A DNA stretch of 55,116 bases, taken from Bacillota bacterium (GTDB lineage Bacteria > Bacillota > Clostridia > Peptostreptococcales > Acidaminobacteraceae). How positions within the stretch are numbered: position 1 is the stretch's first letter; each line of letters starts with the position of its first letter. A program made the translations under genes and the position numbers. Below, in pieces: positions 45,201-53,875 of the stretch. The notes beneath the pieces were generated by a model. The model worked only from the letters and a program-made list of their open reading frames with translations, did not search any database and was not told the DNA's origin. Location of the stretch: assembly GCA_025210655.1 (NCBI GenBank), contig JAOARG010000066.1:1-55116 (forward strand), given 5' to 3'.

Positions 45201-46496
45201 AGACTTAGATCGCTTATTGCGGCCCTAAATGGAAGGGATGATTCAGTATTTCCAGAGAGGGAATCTTATACATGTCATCCTGTTAAATTTGAAAAGACTA
45301 TGAAGGATTATACTATTATAGCACCTGAGCTTAGTCCAATTCATTTTCAGTTTTTGGAAAGGGTTTTTAATAATAATGGATATAATCTTGTAATTCCAGA
45401 AATGGATTATGATAATGATGTGGATGAAGGTCTAAAGTATGTGAATCATGATGCTTGTTATCCTTCTTTAATAACAGTAGGGCAGATTATGAATGCTCTT
45501 AACTCAGGAAAGTATGATTTGAACAAAACAGCAGTCATAATCAGTCAGACTGGTGGAGGTTGTAGAGCAACAAATTATATTGGATTTTTGCGAAAGGCTC
45601 TCAAGGATTCCTCCCTAGATCATATTCCTGTAATATCATTAAATCCTTCAGGTATTGAAAAGAATCCAGGTTTTAAAATCTCTTATAAACTCCTAAAGCA
45701 AGGTCTTAGGTCCCTTGTATATGGTGATCTTCTTATGAGGGTAGTATTAAAGACTAGACCTTATGAAATGTATGAAGGTCAGATTGAAGAACTTTACAAT
45801 AGAATGCGTAATCTATGTTTTGAAAGTCTTGATAAGGGATTTAAAGATTATAAAGAAGTAATTAACCATATAGTTTATGAGTTTGATAAGGTAGAGCTCT
45901 TAGATATAAAGAAACCTAAGGTTGGAGTTGTTGGAGAAATACTTGTTAAATTCCATCCCCTTGCAAATGGCAATGTTGTAGACAATATAGAAAAAGAAGG
46001 TGGGGAAGCAGTGGTTCCTGATTTCTATGATTTTCTTTTATATTGTTCATATACAGGTATAACAAGGGAAAAGTTGCTTTCTGGTAAGAAGATGAAGAGC
46101 ACGATGTCTAAGATTAGTATTTCTTATCTTGAAAGTTTGAGGAAACCTATGGTTGAAGCTTTGGAAAAAAGCAATAGATTCCATGGTCCAAAACCGATTA
46201 ATTATCTTGCGCAAAAGGCAGAAAAATTATTATCACTAGGTAATTTCACAGGTGAGGGTTGGTTCCTTACTGGTGAAATTGTAGAACTTGTTGAAGAAGG
46301 GGTTAACAATGTTTTATGTCTTCAACCCTTTGGTTGTCTGCCAAATCATATTACAGGAAAGGGTATGATAAGAAGTTTAAGGGAAAGATATCCTCTTAGC
46401 AATATACATCCGGTTGATTATGATCCAGGGGCAAGTGAAGTAAATCAGCTTAATAGAATCAAGCTGATGATGAGTGTGGCAATGGATAATTTATAA
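42285..46496 (+). CDS. 2-hydroxyacyl-CoA dehydratase-type activase fusion
   Basis: 1403 residues in three parts. Two BadF/BadG/HgdC ASKHA ATPase domains come first (1-275 and about 318-580), each with a phosphate loop (LDVGSTTVKL, IDAGSTTTKL) and a Cys pair that could hold a bridging iron-sulfur cluster (NGTCAGGTGAF and SRCGVF; EACSSGCGSF and SRCTVF). A DUF2229/HgdB-like dehydratase part follows (about 610-1400) with further conserved Cys such as HDACYPS. Family members activate or carry out ATP-driven electron transfer to CoA-thioesters in anaerobes. The length is normal for the fused family. Monocistronic. Confidence 0.85.
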   Translation: MNRYDIGLDVGSTTVKLIVIDDKNDIVYKEYKRHFSNVRESVYDLFAKVANLLKDKTISVTITGSGGFNISNILNVDFIQEVIACTKSIKEYIPETDVAIELGGEDAKITYFGSVVEQRMNGTCAGGTGAFIDQMASLLDTTSEGLNDMAKGVKKIYPIASRCGVFAKTDVQPLINEGISKEDISASVLQAVVNQTIAGLSQGKKIIGKVAFLGGPLSFLTELRKLFIDTLKLKKDDVIFPEDSKYYVAIGAALNSKNNNGYTYEEFSRKLKGILKDDKGEIKKLPALFENKNEYDEFVKRHEKESVEICDIENYSGGAFLGIDAGSTTTKLVLIGEDNQLLFSYYTSNKGNPLETCKEGLKLLKEKINANTNILYTGVTGYGEDLFKEAYRLDYGEIETMAHYRGAKEFCSDVDFILDIGGQDMKSLKIRDGVIESIILNEACSSGCGSFIETFGKSLGYSSQEFSEIGLQSKEPVDLGSRCTVFMNSKVKQAQKEGSSVGDISAGLAISVIKNALYKVIRIKKDEKLGNNIVVQGGTFLNENVLRAMELITGSNVIRPNISGIMGAYGIAILTKEEYLSTKKSSTFLGIEGVEKIDIDKKYVRCGKCPNNCMLTVNIFDGNRKFITGNRCEKGLGKTEADSEVFNMFKYKYDTLFSYETLTIEEAPRGIIGIPRVLNMYEDYPFWNGFFNSLGYSLVLSDDSSKEIFHLGLSSIPSESVCYPAKLVHGHIENLIEKGVKKIFYPAIPFNIKEDQEANNRYNCPVVTSYSETIKNNVESLKGNNIKYYNPFIDLSNHSKLAKRLFEELKDEGLSMGEIKKAITDGASRQEDFVYNIRKKGKEIVDYLNASNHKAIVLSGRPYHIDPEINHGIDQLIASQGMVVLTEDAVSQFGQLERPIRVVDQWSYHTRLYNAAEFVSRSKNLELIQLNSFGCGLDAVTTDQVKEILESKSKIYTVIKIDEISNLGAVKIRLRSLIAALNGRDDSVFPERESYTCHPVKFEKTMKDYTIIAPELSPIHFQFLERVFNNNGYNLVIPEMDYDNDVDEGLKYVNHDACYPSLITVGQIMNALNSGKYDLNKTAVIISQTGGGCRATNYIGFLRKALKDSSLDHIPVISLNPSGIEKNPGFKISYKLLKQGLRSLVYGDLLMRVVLKTRPYEMYEGQIEELYNRMRNLCFESLDKGFKDYKEVINHIVYEFDKVELLDIKKPKVGVVGEILVKFHPLANGNVVDNIEKEGGEAVVPDFYDFLLYCSYTGITREKLLSGKKMKSTMSKISISYLESLRKPMVEALEKSNRFHGPKPINYLAQKAEKLLSLGNFTGEGWFLTGEIVELVEEGVNNVLCLQPFGCLPNHITGKGMIRSLRERYPLSNIHPVDYDPGASEVNQLNRIKLMMSVAMDNL

Positions 46497-46504
46497 AAAG
46501 AAAA

Positions 46505-46541
46505 AACAGCTTATGGAATAAATCCTATAAGCTGTTTTTAT
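46505..46541. terminator. bidirectional terminator
   Basis: AAAAACAGCTTAT / ATAAGCTGTTTTTAT between the convergent activase and TSCPD genes. Confidence 0.9.
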
Positions 46542-46773
46542 ATTGTGATAATGCAATACTTAATTGATCAGGACAAGAAGTATTTTTTGGACCACATGTG
46601 ATTCCTTTTAACTTCTCGATAGCCTCGTCTATTGGCATATCTTTTACTAATGAAGAGATTCCAATAAGGTTTCCTGGACATCCACCTTTAAAATCAATAT
46701 TTTTAAGTACATTGTTTTCAATTTCGAAATGAATTTCTCTCGCACATACACCAGTAGTTTTGAAAATTTCCAT
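46525..46773 (-). CDS. TSCPD-domain protein
   Basis: 82 residues of the small TSCPD family, with GGCPGNLIGISSLV near 30-43 and a C-terminal CGPKNTSCPDQL. The four Cys could bind metal or a nucleotide, as in the TSCPD tail of ribonucleotide reductases. Common in Clostridia with unknown role. Its end overlaps the terminator shared with the activase. Confidence 0.85.
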   Translation of the reverse strand: MEIFKTTGVCAREIHFEIENNVLKNIDFKGGCPGNLIGISSLVKDMPIDEAIEKLKGITCGPKNTSCPDQLSIALSQYKNSL

Positions 46774-46910
46774 GTCTACACCTCTTTCTCATATATGTCA
46801 TACTACTTTTTATTTTGCTGAAAAACAAAGTTTTTCAGTAATCTATTAAAACTATATTTTATGATATAATTTTATTGAGAAGATTTCAAGTAGAAATTGG
46901 AGGTAATTCT

Positions 46911-47384
46911 TTGAAGAAACTATATAGATTTAAGGATTTTGAATTGGAATTAATAAGTGAAAAGAATGTAGAATGGTATGAAACAAGGGTTTTGAATGGT
47001 TTGATATTTGAAAATCAAAATCATCAGTCAATAGATAAAAAAAGAATTACAAAGATATATTTAGAGAAACTTTCTCAGGGAAAGGTTTTTAAATACTATA
47101 TATTGTCAGGGTCAAAAATACTTGGAATTGTATCCCTTTCTTATAAGGACAATGAAATTGAACTGGGATATTATCTGGAGAAAGAATACAGGGGCCTTGG
47201 GGTCATGTCTAATACATTGAGAGAGATTATTAACTTTTTAGATGATGGTAGGGATATAGTATCTTATACACAAAAGAGCAATCAAGCATCTAAAAAGCTT
47301 TTGGAAAAGTTAGATTTTTATCCAACTTACATAAATGATAATATTAAGTACTATTACAGTGCAAGAAGATCTTCGGAGGTATAA
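46911..47384 (+). CDS. GNAT-family acetyltransferase
   Basis: About 157 residues from TTG 46911, six bases after GGAGGT. GNAT fold with the acetyl-CoA loop YLEKEYRGLGVMSNTL near 96-111 and the later NQASKKLLEKLDF. Substrate unknown; RimJ/RimL-like proteins acetylate protein N-termini. Four bases before the next gene. Confidence 0.82.
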   Translation: MKKLYRFKDFELELISEKNVEWYETRVLNGLIFENQNHQSIDKKRITKIYLEKLSQGKVFKYYILSGSKILGIVSLSYKDNEIELGYYLEKEYRGLGVMSNTLREIINFLDDGRDIVSYTQKSNQASKKLLEKLDFYPTYINDNIKYYYSARRSSEV

Positions 47385-47387
47385 AAT

Positions 47388-47750
47388 ATGGATAAAGAGA
47401 TTTGTTTTCTTGGAATAATTAAAGATGGTGAGATTCTTATGAAAGTATTGGAAGATAGTATTTTTATGGGTAAGTTAACTTATCCATCGCCAATTGATTT
47501 TGGACTAGATAAAGATGATTTTGATTATGAAGAAGTAGATTATAGATTTGCTATACAGAAAAATTCTATTATGCTTGATATGAATTATAAAATAAAAGTA
47601 TGTAAAATAGCTAGTAAAGAGATAGATCTTGATGCTATAAGTATTAATAAAAATGTTGATGAGATAGGTTATATATGGCTTGATGTGTCGAAGATACATA
47701 CATTTGATTTAAGCCCCATAGCTTTAAAGGTAATTGATAAAATCATTTAG
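47388..47750 (+). CDS. Nudix-like or unknown small protein
   Basis: 120 residues. The end EIGYIWLDVSKIHTFDLSPIA resembles the tail of Nudix hydrolases, but I see no Nudix box (GX5EX7REUXEEXGU). It may be a catalytically dead relative, or unrelated. Co-transcribed with the GNAT gene, RBS GGAGG. Confidence 0.45.
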   Translation: MDKEICFLGIIKDGEILMKVLEDSIFMGKLTYPSPIDFGLDKDDFDYEEVDYRFAIQKNSIMLDMNYKIKVCKIASKEIDLDAISINKNVDEIGYIWLDVSKIHTFDLSPIALKVIDKII

Positions 47751-47772
47751 ATAAAATTAGCTAGTAATAATA

Positions 47773-47801
47773 TTGACAAAATAGGGTAAATAATTTAATA
47801 T
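47773..47801 (+). promoter_or_regulatory. promoter of bioY
   Basis: TTGACA (47773-47778), 17 bases, TAATAT (47796-47801). I see no clear BirA operator here, unlike at bioD. Confidence 0.65.
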
Positions 47802-47850
47802 CTTTTTTAGGTCAAAAATGATCGTGAATAAAGATTTTTAGGAGGACAAT

Positions 47851-48390
47851 ATGAAAAATATGACATTAAGGGAATCCATGTTGTCGGCTATGTTTGTAGC
47901 CATAATTTGTGTTCTAACGTATATTACAATTCCACTTCCATTTTCCCCAGTTCCTATTACTGGACAAACACTGGGAATAATGCTTGTAGGTATGGTACTT
48001 AGTACTAATGCTTCCTTTGTTACTTTACTTGTATATATACTTATAGGAGCAATAGGTTTACCTGTTTTTTCAGGAGCAAGTGGAGGATTAGGAGTATTAT
48101 TCGGACCAACAGGGGGATATATTTTTGGATTCCTAATAGGGGCTGTAATAATTTCTTATATTGCAGGAAAGAGTAGTGATGTAAAAAAACTTATTATTGC
48201 AGGTTTTGTTGGAGGAATACTAGTAGTTGATCTAATAGGAATGACTTGGTTAGCTTTCTCAACTGGAATGGGATTAAAGAAAGCATTTATGTTTGGAGTA
48301 CTTCCTTTCCTTATAGGAGATGGACTAAAATTAGTACTTTCAGCTCTTGTTGCAAGCAAGATAAAAAAACATTTGTCACATATGGGATAA
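47851..48390 (+). CDS. bioY: biotin transporter BioY
   Basis: 179 residues, S-component of an ECF-type importer with about six helices. Diagnostic segments are FSPVPITGQTLGIMLVG near 31-47 and LPVFSGASGGLGVLFGPTGGY near 72-91. Brings in biotin, using a shared energising module not in this window, or alone. RBS GGAGG. Confidence 0.93.
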   Translation: MKNMTLRESMLSAMFVAIICVLTYITIPLPFSPVPITGQTLGIMLVGMVLSTNASFVTLLVYILIGAIGLPVFSGASGGLGVLFGPTGGYIFGFLIGAVIISYIAGKSSDVKKLIIAGFVGGILVVDLIGMTWLAFSTGMGLKKAFMFGVLPFLIGDGLKLVLSALVASKIKKHLSHMG

Positions 48391-48400
48391 TATATGTAGT

Positions 48401-48545
48401 AAACCACTCAATTGGGTGGTTTTTTCATCCTTTTTGGGATGAAAGGTGGTTGGCTGTTAGGGGAAGAGGGGAATCGCACAAGATTTATTTGTGCTGGGGG
48501 AATCATTTTTCTTGGCAAAATTTGGAGAAGGGGAAGGGCTTCTAT
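48401..48545. repeat. R1 hairpin-ladder repeat, left-arm copy e
   Basis: AACCACTcaattGGGTGGTTTTTT acts as bioY terminator, then the hairpin TCATCC/GGATGA, GGTGGTTGGCTG, TTAGGGGAAGAGGGGAATC, GCACAA/TTGTGC, TGGGGGAATCA, ATTTT/AAAAT and GGGGAAGGG. The GATTCCCC right arm is missing, so this is half an element. The rest of the gap to 48810 shows nothing clear. Confidence 0.8.
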
Positions 48546-48822
48546 ATTAAAGATATACAAATAAGAATCTCTATGAAAATCGTACTTAAGAACTTGTTAT
48601 TATATTTTATTATAAAGTTCTCCTTAGAAAAATATCCTTGAAGGGACTTACATGGCAAGTGTCTTGTTGAGTGATGGTATAGTATATCACGGCTTGTCGA
48701 ATGAATATTATGAATGTCTTGTCAAATCAAATAATGATATATATTATTATTTGATTATGTTACTTATTAATAAAATTAAAAAACACTATTTAAAAAATTC
48801 AGACAATTGTATATAATGAAAA

Positions 48823-48836
48823 TGTAAGCGGTTACA
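48823..48836. promoter_or_regulatory. LacI/CcpA-type operator 1 of codB
   Basis: TGTAAGCGGTTACA, six bases after a TATAAT -10 (48812-48817). Fits the symmetrical LacI-GalR/CcpA operator pattern TGTNANCGNTNNCA. The LacI-type gene at 51672 is the likely reader, though CcpA cannot be excluded. Confidence 0.75.
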
Positions 48837-48921
48837 TTATCTATTACATACTTAGAGCTCAGTATGAACAGGTAAATCTTAATTAGGTTTTAAAGGAATG
48901 ATATATTTTTTTATCTAAAAA

Positions 48922-48935
48922 TGTAAACGGTTACA
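48922..48935. promoter_or_regulatory. LacI/CcpA-type operator 2 of codB
   Basis: TGTAAACGGTTACA, centre 99 bases downstream of operator 1 and 24 bases before the codB start. Two sites about nine helical turns apart suggest DNA looping. Confidence 0.75.
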
Positions 48936-48958
48936 TAAATTTTAGGGGGGTTTTATTT

Positions 48959-50239
48959 ATGTCAAAAGATCAAACGGTTGAACATCACGACGATTATGCT
49001 CTTGAAGCGGTTCCTGAGGAATCCAGAAAAGGTCTACTTTCCATGTCAGTTGTAATGCTTGGTTTTACTTTCTTTGCAGCAAGTATGTGGACTGGTGGAA
49101 CCTTAGGTCAAGGTTTTAATTTATGGCCAGATCTTATTATTGTAATTCTATTTGGTAACTTGATACTAGGTATATATGGTGCTTTTTTAGGATATGCAGC
49201 ATCATCTACAAATCTGTCTACTCATATACTAGCAAGATATGCTTTTGGAATTAAAGGATCTAAGTTGCCTTCTCTTATGCTTGCCATTACACAGATTGGA
49301 TGGTTTGGTGTAGGGGTTGCAATGTTTGCTTTTCCTATTAATAAGTTTACTGGAATACCAGTATGGCCACTTATTATTGTTGGTGGTATTGTAATGACAA
49401 TAACAGTTGTAATTGGTATGAAGGCAATAGAAAAATTAAGTCTTATAGCTGTTCCAGCTATAATTCTTCTTGGATTTACTTCTGTTTTTAAGGCTATTAA
49501 TGATGTTGGTGGTATCCAGCCTCTAATTGATGCTAAACCACAGAATACACTTACTGTTGCAGTTGGTGTTGCACTGGCTGTAGGTTCCTTTATCAGTGGT
49601 GGTACACTGACTCCTGACTTTGTTAGATTTGCAAAGACTAAAAAAGTTGGTGTGGCTGCTACAATTATCGGATTCTCATTTGGTAATTCTCTTATGTTTA
49701 TATTTGGTGCTGTTGGTGCTATTGCAACTGGTGTGTCTGATATAGCAGAAGTACTTGCTATTCAGGGTCTATTAGGTGGTGGAATCGCACTTCTTGCACT
49801 TAATATTTGGACTACTAATGATAATGCCCTATATGCATCAGGACTTGGACTAGCAAATATTACAGGACTTAAGAGAAAACACCTTACAGCTTTTGCAGGT
49901 GCCGTAGGAACTGTATTTGCAATACTTTTATATAATAATTTTGTAGGATGGTTAACATTCCTAAGTGTTTCTTTACCTCCTATCGGTGGTATCATTATCG
50001 GGGACTTCTTTATCAGATGTAAGAAATATTATGCTCCTCCTAATGAGCACAAGTTTAGGGATATTAACTGGGGAGCAATATTGGCATGGATAGTAGCCAT
50101 AGGGGCATCGGTAATGTCTCCGGATACTGGTATTTTAAGTATAGCTCCCCTAAATGGAATAATTGTAGCTTGCTTTGGTCAGGTTCTATTTACAAAGCTT
50201 ATATATAAGGATGAACTAGTAGAAGTTAAAGATAAATAA
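48959..50239 (+). CDS. codB: cytosine permease
   Basis: 426 residues, nucleobase:cation symporter-1 family with about 12 helices. The N-terminus EAVPEESRKGLLSM and the motif MWTGGTLGQGFN near 43-54 are as in CodB. Takes up cytosine. RBS GGGGGG before ATG. Followed 13 bases later by codA. Confidence 0.92.
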   Translation: MSKDQTVEHHDDYALEAVPEESRKGLLSMSVVMLGFTFFAASMWTGGTLGQGFNLWPDLIIVILFGNLILGIYGAFLGYAASSTNLSTHILARYAFGIKGSKLPSLMLAITQIGWFGVGVAMFAFPINKFTGIPVWPLIIVGGIVMTITVVIGMKAIEKLSLIAVPAIILLGFTSVFKAINDVGGIQPLIDAKPQNTLTVAVGVALAVGSFISGGTLTPDFVRFAKTKKVGVAATIIGFSFGNSLMFIFGAVGAIATGVSDIAEVLAIQGLLGGGIALLALNIWTTNDNALYASGLGLANITGLKRKHLTAFAGAVGTVFAILLYNNFVGWLTFLSVSLPPIGGIIIGDFFIRCKKYYAPPNEHKFRDINWGAILAWIVAIGASVMSPDTGILSIAPLNGIIVACFGQVLFTKLIYKDELVEVKDK

Positions 50240-50252
50240 AGGAGGATATGGG

Positions 50253-51527
50253 ATGGATTTACTTATTAGAAATGTCAGACTTAGAAAAGATAAGGAAACT
50301 CTTGTAGATGTAGCTATTAAGGACGGAGTTATATCGAAAATAGATAAAAATATTGAAGGAAAGGCTAAGAGAGAAATAGATGGTCACGGTAAATTATTAA
50401 CGGCTCCGTTTTGTGACCCCCATCTTCACCTAGATGCAGTTCTTAGTGTTGGAGATCCAAGATTTAATATGTCAGGAACACTTCTTGAAGGAATAAAGAT
50501 TTGGGGAGAAAGAAAACCATTTTTAACTAAGGAAATTATAAAAAAGAATGCTATTGAGGCAATTAAGTGGGAAGTTGCAAGGGGTGTTTTAAACATTAGA
50601 ACCCATGTAGATGTTTGTGATCCAAGGCTTCTTGGTGTTGAAGCTCTTCTTGAAGTAAAAGAAGAAGTAAAGGATTTTGCTCATCTACAACTGGTTGCAT
50701 TTCCTCAAGACGGTATTTTTGCCTTTGAAAATGGAGATAAATTAATGGAAAAGGCAATGGAAATGGGATGCGATGTTGTTGGGGGGATACCTCACAATGA
50801 GCTTACTAGGGAAGATGGAGTTAGGGATATCGAATTCGTATTTGATCTTGCTGAAAAATATGATGCACTTATTGACGTTCACTGCGATGAAACTGGGGAT
50901 GATCAATCAAGATTTGTTGAAGTTATGGCCAAAAATGCAATTGAAAGAAAGATGGGTAATAGGGTGACAGCATCCCATACAACTGCAATGCATAATTATA
51001 ACAATGACTATGCTTTTAAACTTATAGGTATTTTAAATAGGGCAAATATGAATATGATAACCAATCCTTTTGATAACTCAGTTCTTCAAAATAGAACAGA
51101 TGGTTATCCTAGAAGAAGGGGCCATACTAGAATTGATGAAATGCTTGCTAGGGGTGTAAATGTTTGTATAGGTCATGATTCAATTATGGATCCATGGTAT
51201 CCAATGGGTAAGGGCTCTATGCTTGAAGCGGCTGGTCTTGTTCTTACTTATGCCCAAAGAAGTGGTTACAATGAAATTTATGAATTATATGATATGATTA
51301 CTCACTATTCTGCTAAGGCTATGGATATTCAGTCGAGATATGGTATTGAGGAAGGAAAGCCGGCAGATATGATTATTGTAGATGCTGAGGATGAAATGGA
51401 TGCAATTAGACTTCAATCAGAATGCCTTTATGTAATTAAGGCTGGAAAAGTTGTTGCCCATACAAAACCTGCTCAGTCTAAGGTAATTTATGATGAAAAT
51501 GAAGAGATTATTGATTTCTTAATTTAG
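50253..51527 (+). CDS. codA: cytosine deaminase
   Basis: 424 residues of the amidohydrolase superfamily. Metal ligands in DPHLHLDAVLS near 54-64, HVDVCD near 120, DVHCDETGDDQS near 210 and GHDSIMDPWYP near 307. All match E. coli CodA in spacing. Converts cytosine to uracil and ammonia. Encoded with its permease, so cytosine is used as a nitrogen source. Confidence 0.94.
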   Translation: MDLLIRNVRLRKDKETLVDVAIKDGVISKIDKNIEGKAKREIDGHGKLLTAPFCDPHLHLDAVLSVGDPRFNMSGTLLEGIKIWGERKPFLTKEIIKKNAIEAIKWEVARGVLNIRTHVDVCDPRLLGVEALLEVKEEVKDFAHLQLVAFPQDGIFAFENGDKLMEKAMEMGCDVVGGIPHNELTREDGVRDIEFVFDLAEKYDALIDVHCDETGDDQSRFVEVMAKNAIERKMGNRVTASHTTAMHNYNNDYAFKLIGILNRANMNMITNPFDNSVLQNRTDGYPRRRGHTRIDEMLARGVNVCIGHDSIMDPWYPMGKGSMLEAAGLVLTYAQRSGYNEIYELYDMITHYSAKAMDIQSRYGIEEGKPADMIIVDAEDEMDAIRLQSECLYVIKAGKVVAHTKPAQSKVIYDENEEIIDFLI

Positions 51528-51559
51528 TTCTTTAAATATAATAATGCCTTCAATTATTT

Positions 51560-51610
51560 AGGGTTGATCTATTGATGTTAAAAACATTTATAGATCAGCC
51601 CTATGTTTTT
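51560..51610 (+). terminator. terminator after codA
   Basis: AGGGTTGATCTAT / ATAGATCAGCCCT with an A-rich loop, then TATGTTTTT. Confidence 0.85.
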
Positions 51611-51671
51611 AGATATGTATGGTCAAAAAATAATGATATAATATTTTTATAGATTATACGGGAGGTAGAAG

Positions 51672-52703
51672 ATGGCCAATATCAAAGACGTGGCTAAAAA
51701 AGCCGGAGTATCTGTAGCTACAGTTTCAAGGGTTCTTAATCATCCTGAAACTGTTTCTGAAAAGACCTCAAAAAAAATACACGATATAATGGAAAAAATG
51801 AACTATAAGCCCAATGCAGCTGCTAGGAGTTTAGCCTTAAATAAATCATATACAGTTGCCCTTATGGTTCCTAATATACTGAATCCCTTATTTCCCCATG
51901 TTGCTAAAGGGGTAGAGGAGGTAGTTCTATCCAAGGGATATAATATGATACTTTTCAATACTGAAAATAGTGCTAAGAAAGAAGCTGAGTTTCTTGAAAC
52001 ACTTGTTGATAGAAGGGTTGATGGAGTAATATTAGCCAATACTAAATTGGATGAAAAGTATTTAAAAAAAGTAATTAAGAAAAAACTTCCCATAGTTCTT
52101 TTGGGTAGTGATTTTAATAGCCTTGATATGAATATTGTTTATACTGATTATAGTATGGGGGCTTATATGATTACTAAGCACCTACTGGAGGTTGGATATC
52201 AAAAAATTTTTTTTGTCAGCAGTCCCTTCAGTTGGAAGCAATCTGATATGAAAAGGGAAGGGTATTTGAGAGCCCTTAAAGAAAATGGAGTTATGGCTGA
52301 AGAAAATTGGATTTTTGAAGGCAATAATGATATTGAGAGTGGATATAAATGTGTTAAGAAAATTATCCAAGAGGGAAACAAGCTACCTGATGCAATCTTC
52401 TTTGCAAATGATCTTATGGCCTATGGAGCTATAGAGGCTTTGAAGGATTCTGATATAAAGATTCCTGAAGATATAGGAATTGCTGGGTTTGACGATATAT
52501 TTACATCATCTATTATTGATCCTAAGCTTACTACGGTAAGTTTACCTGTTATGAAAATGGGATCTATTGGAGCAAGACTTCTTATAGAAATGCTTGAAGA
52601 AAAAGATGGTTTAGAAAATCAGAAAGTATTTTTAAAACCTAGAATTAAAATAAGAAGATCTTGTATAAATAGAAATAGAATTAATGAAATATTCTTTGAC
52701 TAA
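51672..52703 (+). CDS. LacI-family transcriptional regulator
   Basis: 343 residues. LacI HTH MANIKDVAKKAGVSVATVSR at residues 1-20 with hinge SLALNKSYTVALMVPNI, then a ribose-binding-like effector domain ending in the specific DNA-contact-independent GFDDIFTSSIIDPKLTTV. Its own promoter has a TATAAT near 51637. Located between codA and the DPD-like gene, it probably represses codBA through the operators at 48823 and 48922. Confidence 0.93.
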   Translation: MANIKDVAKKAGVSVATVSRVLNHPETVSEKTSKKIHDIMEKMNYKPNAAARSLALNKSYTVALMVPNILNPLFPHVAKGVEEVVLSKGYNMILFNTENSAKKEAEFLETLVDRRVDGVILANTKLDEKYLKKVIKKKLPIVLLGSDFNSLDMNIVYTDYSMGAYMITKHLLEVGYQKIFFVSSPFSWKQSDMKREGYLRALKENGVMAEENWIFEGNNDIESGYKCVKKIIQEGNKLPDAIFFANDLMAYGAIEALKDSDIKIPEDIGIAGFDDIFTSSIIDPKLTTVSLPVMKMGSIGARLLIEMLEEKDGLENQKVFLKPRIKIRRSCINRNRINEIFFD

Positions 52704-52753
52704 GATTGAGGATTTGGATAAAGAATTAAATTTACCATGTAGGAGGTATGGAG

Positions 52754-53863
52754 ATGGATATGTCGGTTAACTTCATGGGTATAAAATGCAAAAATCCAAT
52801 ATTTGTTTCTGCAAGTCCCATGACATCTTGTTATGAAATGATTCAGAAAGCTGTAGATGCAGGAGCAGGTGGAATTATTACTAAGAGTATTACAAGTGAT
52901 GTAAGGGAGAATGTTAGACCGAGAATGGTCGTTGGTAAAACAGGTCTTCAGAATATTGAATTGTATAGTGATCTTTCCATTGAAGAATGGGAAGATGAGA
53001 TAAGAAAAATCAAGGAAAATGATATTTCAATAATAGCTAATATATCTGGTAATACACCTTCGGAGGTAGCTTATATTGCTAAAACCCTGGAAGGCTTTGG
53101 GGTTGACGGAATTGAGCTTGGACTTTCTATTCCCCATGGGGAGGGTATGGAAGTTCTTACTTCCAATCCAGAAGAAGTATATAGATTTACAAAGAAAACA
53201 GTGGATACTGTATCAATACCAGTTATGGTGAAATTGTCATCAAATGTATCTAATATTAAGGATATTGCAAAGGCTATAGAAAGAGCTGGTGCTTCTGCAA
53301 TAAGTGGTATTGATACTGTCAGGTCTATTATGGGTGTTGATATTAATAGAAGGAGTGTTCATCTTCCTACTTATGGTGGATATTCTGGAGATGGTATTAG
53401 ACCTATTGGACTTGCTGCAATAGCTACTGTTTCTCAAGCTGTGTCTATTCCTGTATCCGGTATTGGGGGCATTATGAATCATGAAAATGTACTTGAATAC
53501 ATGATGCTAGGAGCCAGTACAGTACAGCTATGTACAACAATACTTATGAATGGTTATGGGATAATTGGTGAAATATTATCTAAGCTTGAAAAATGGATGA
53601 AAGAAAATAATGTTGAATCCTTTGATCAAATAAAAGGTTCAGCGCTAAAATCTTTAAAGTCCTTTGAAGAAATAAAAAATCTTCCCTATGTAGCAAAGGT
53701 GTCAGATATGGGGGATTGCAGTGGATGTAAGAAATGTATTCATAAGTGTATTTATTCAGCAATTAGTGCTTCAGGTGAAGGGATATATATTGATCCAAAG
53801 AAGTGTACAGGATGCGGTATATGTGCATCTGTCTGTAAAAACATATCACTGGGATGGTATTAA
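52754..53863 (+). CDS. dihydropyrimidine/dihydroorotate dehydrogenase-like flavoprotein with two 4Fe-4S sites
   Basis: About 369 residues. TIM-barrel FMN domain (1-300) of the PreA/dihydropyrimidine dehydrogenase type and a C-terminal pair of 4Fe-4S motifs, CSGCKKCIHKC and CTGCGICASVC. Compared with DPD, the PHG after the active-site loop is kept (IPHGEGMEV), but the catalytic Cys aligns with Thr/Ser (LTSNP), and the Asn before it is Gly. Next to codBA it might reduce uracil, but the chemistry may differ. ATG 52754 is seven bases after GGAGG. No PreT-like partner follows. Confidence 0.75.
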   Translation: MDMSVNFMGIKCKNPIFVSASPMTSCYEMIQKAVDAGAGGIITKSITSDVRENVRPRMVVGKTGLQNIELYSDLSIEEWEDEIRKIKENDISIIANISGNTPSEVAYIAKTLEGFGVDGIELGLSIPHGEGMEVLTSNPEEVYRFTKKTVDTVSIPVMVKLSSNVSNIKDIAKAIERAGASAISGIDTVRSIMGVDINRRSVHLPTYGGYSGDGIRPIGLAAIATVSQAVSIPVSGIGGIMNHENVLEYMMLGASTVQLCTTILMNGYGIIGEILSKLEKWMKENNVESFDQIKGSALKSLKSFEEIKNLPYVAKVSDMGDCSGCKKCIHKCIYSAISASGEGIYIDPKKCTGCGICASVCKNISLGWY

Positions 53864-53875
53864 TAGTTAAATAAT

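Noticed and set aside
48246..48641. 131-residue plus-strand open frame overlapping bioY and R1 copy e
   Set aside because: It shares most of its first part with bioY in another frame and runs through a repeat; no ribosome site.
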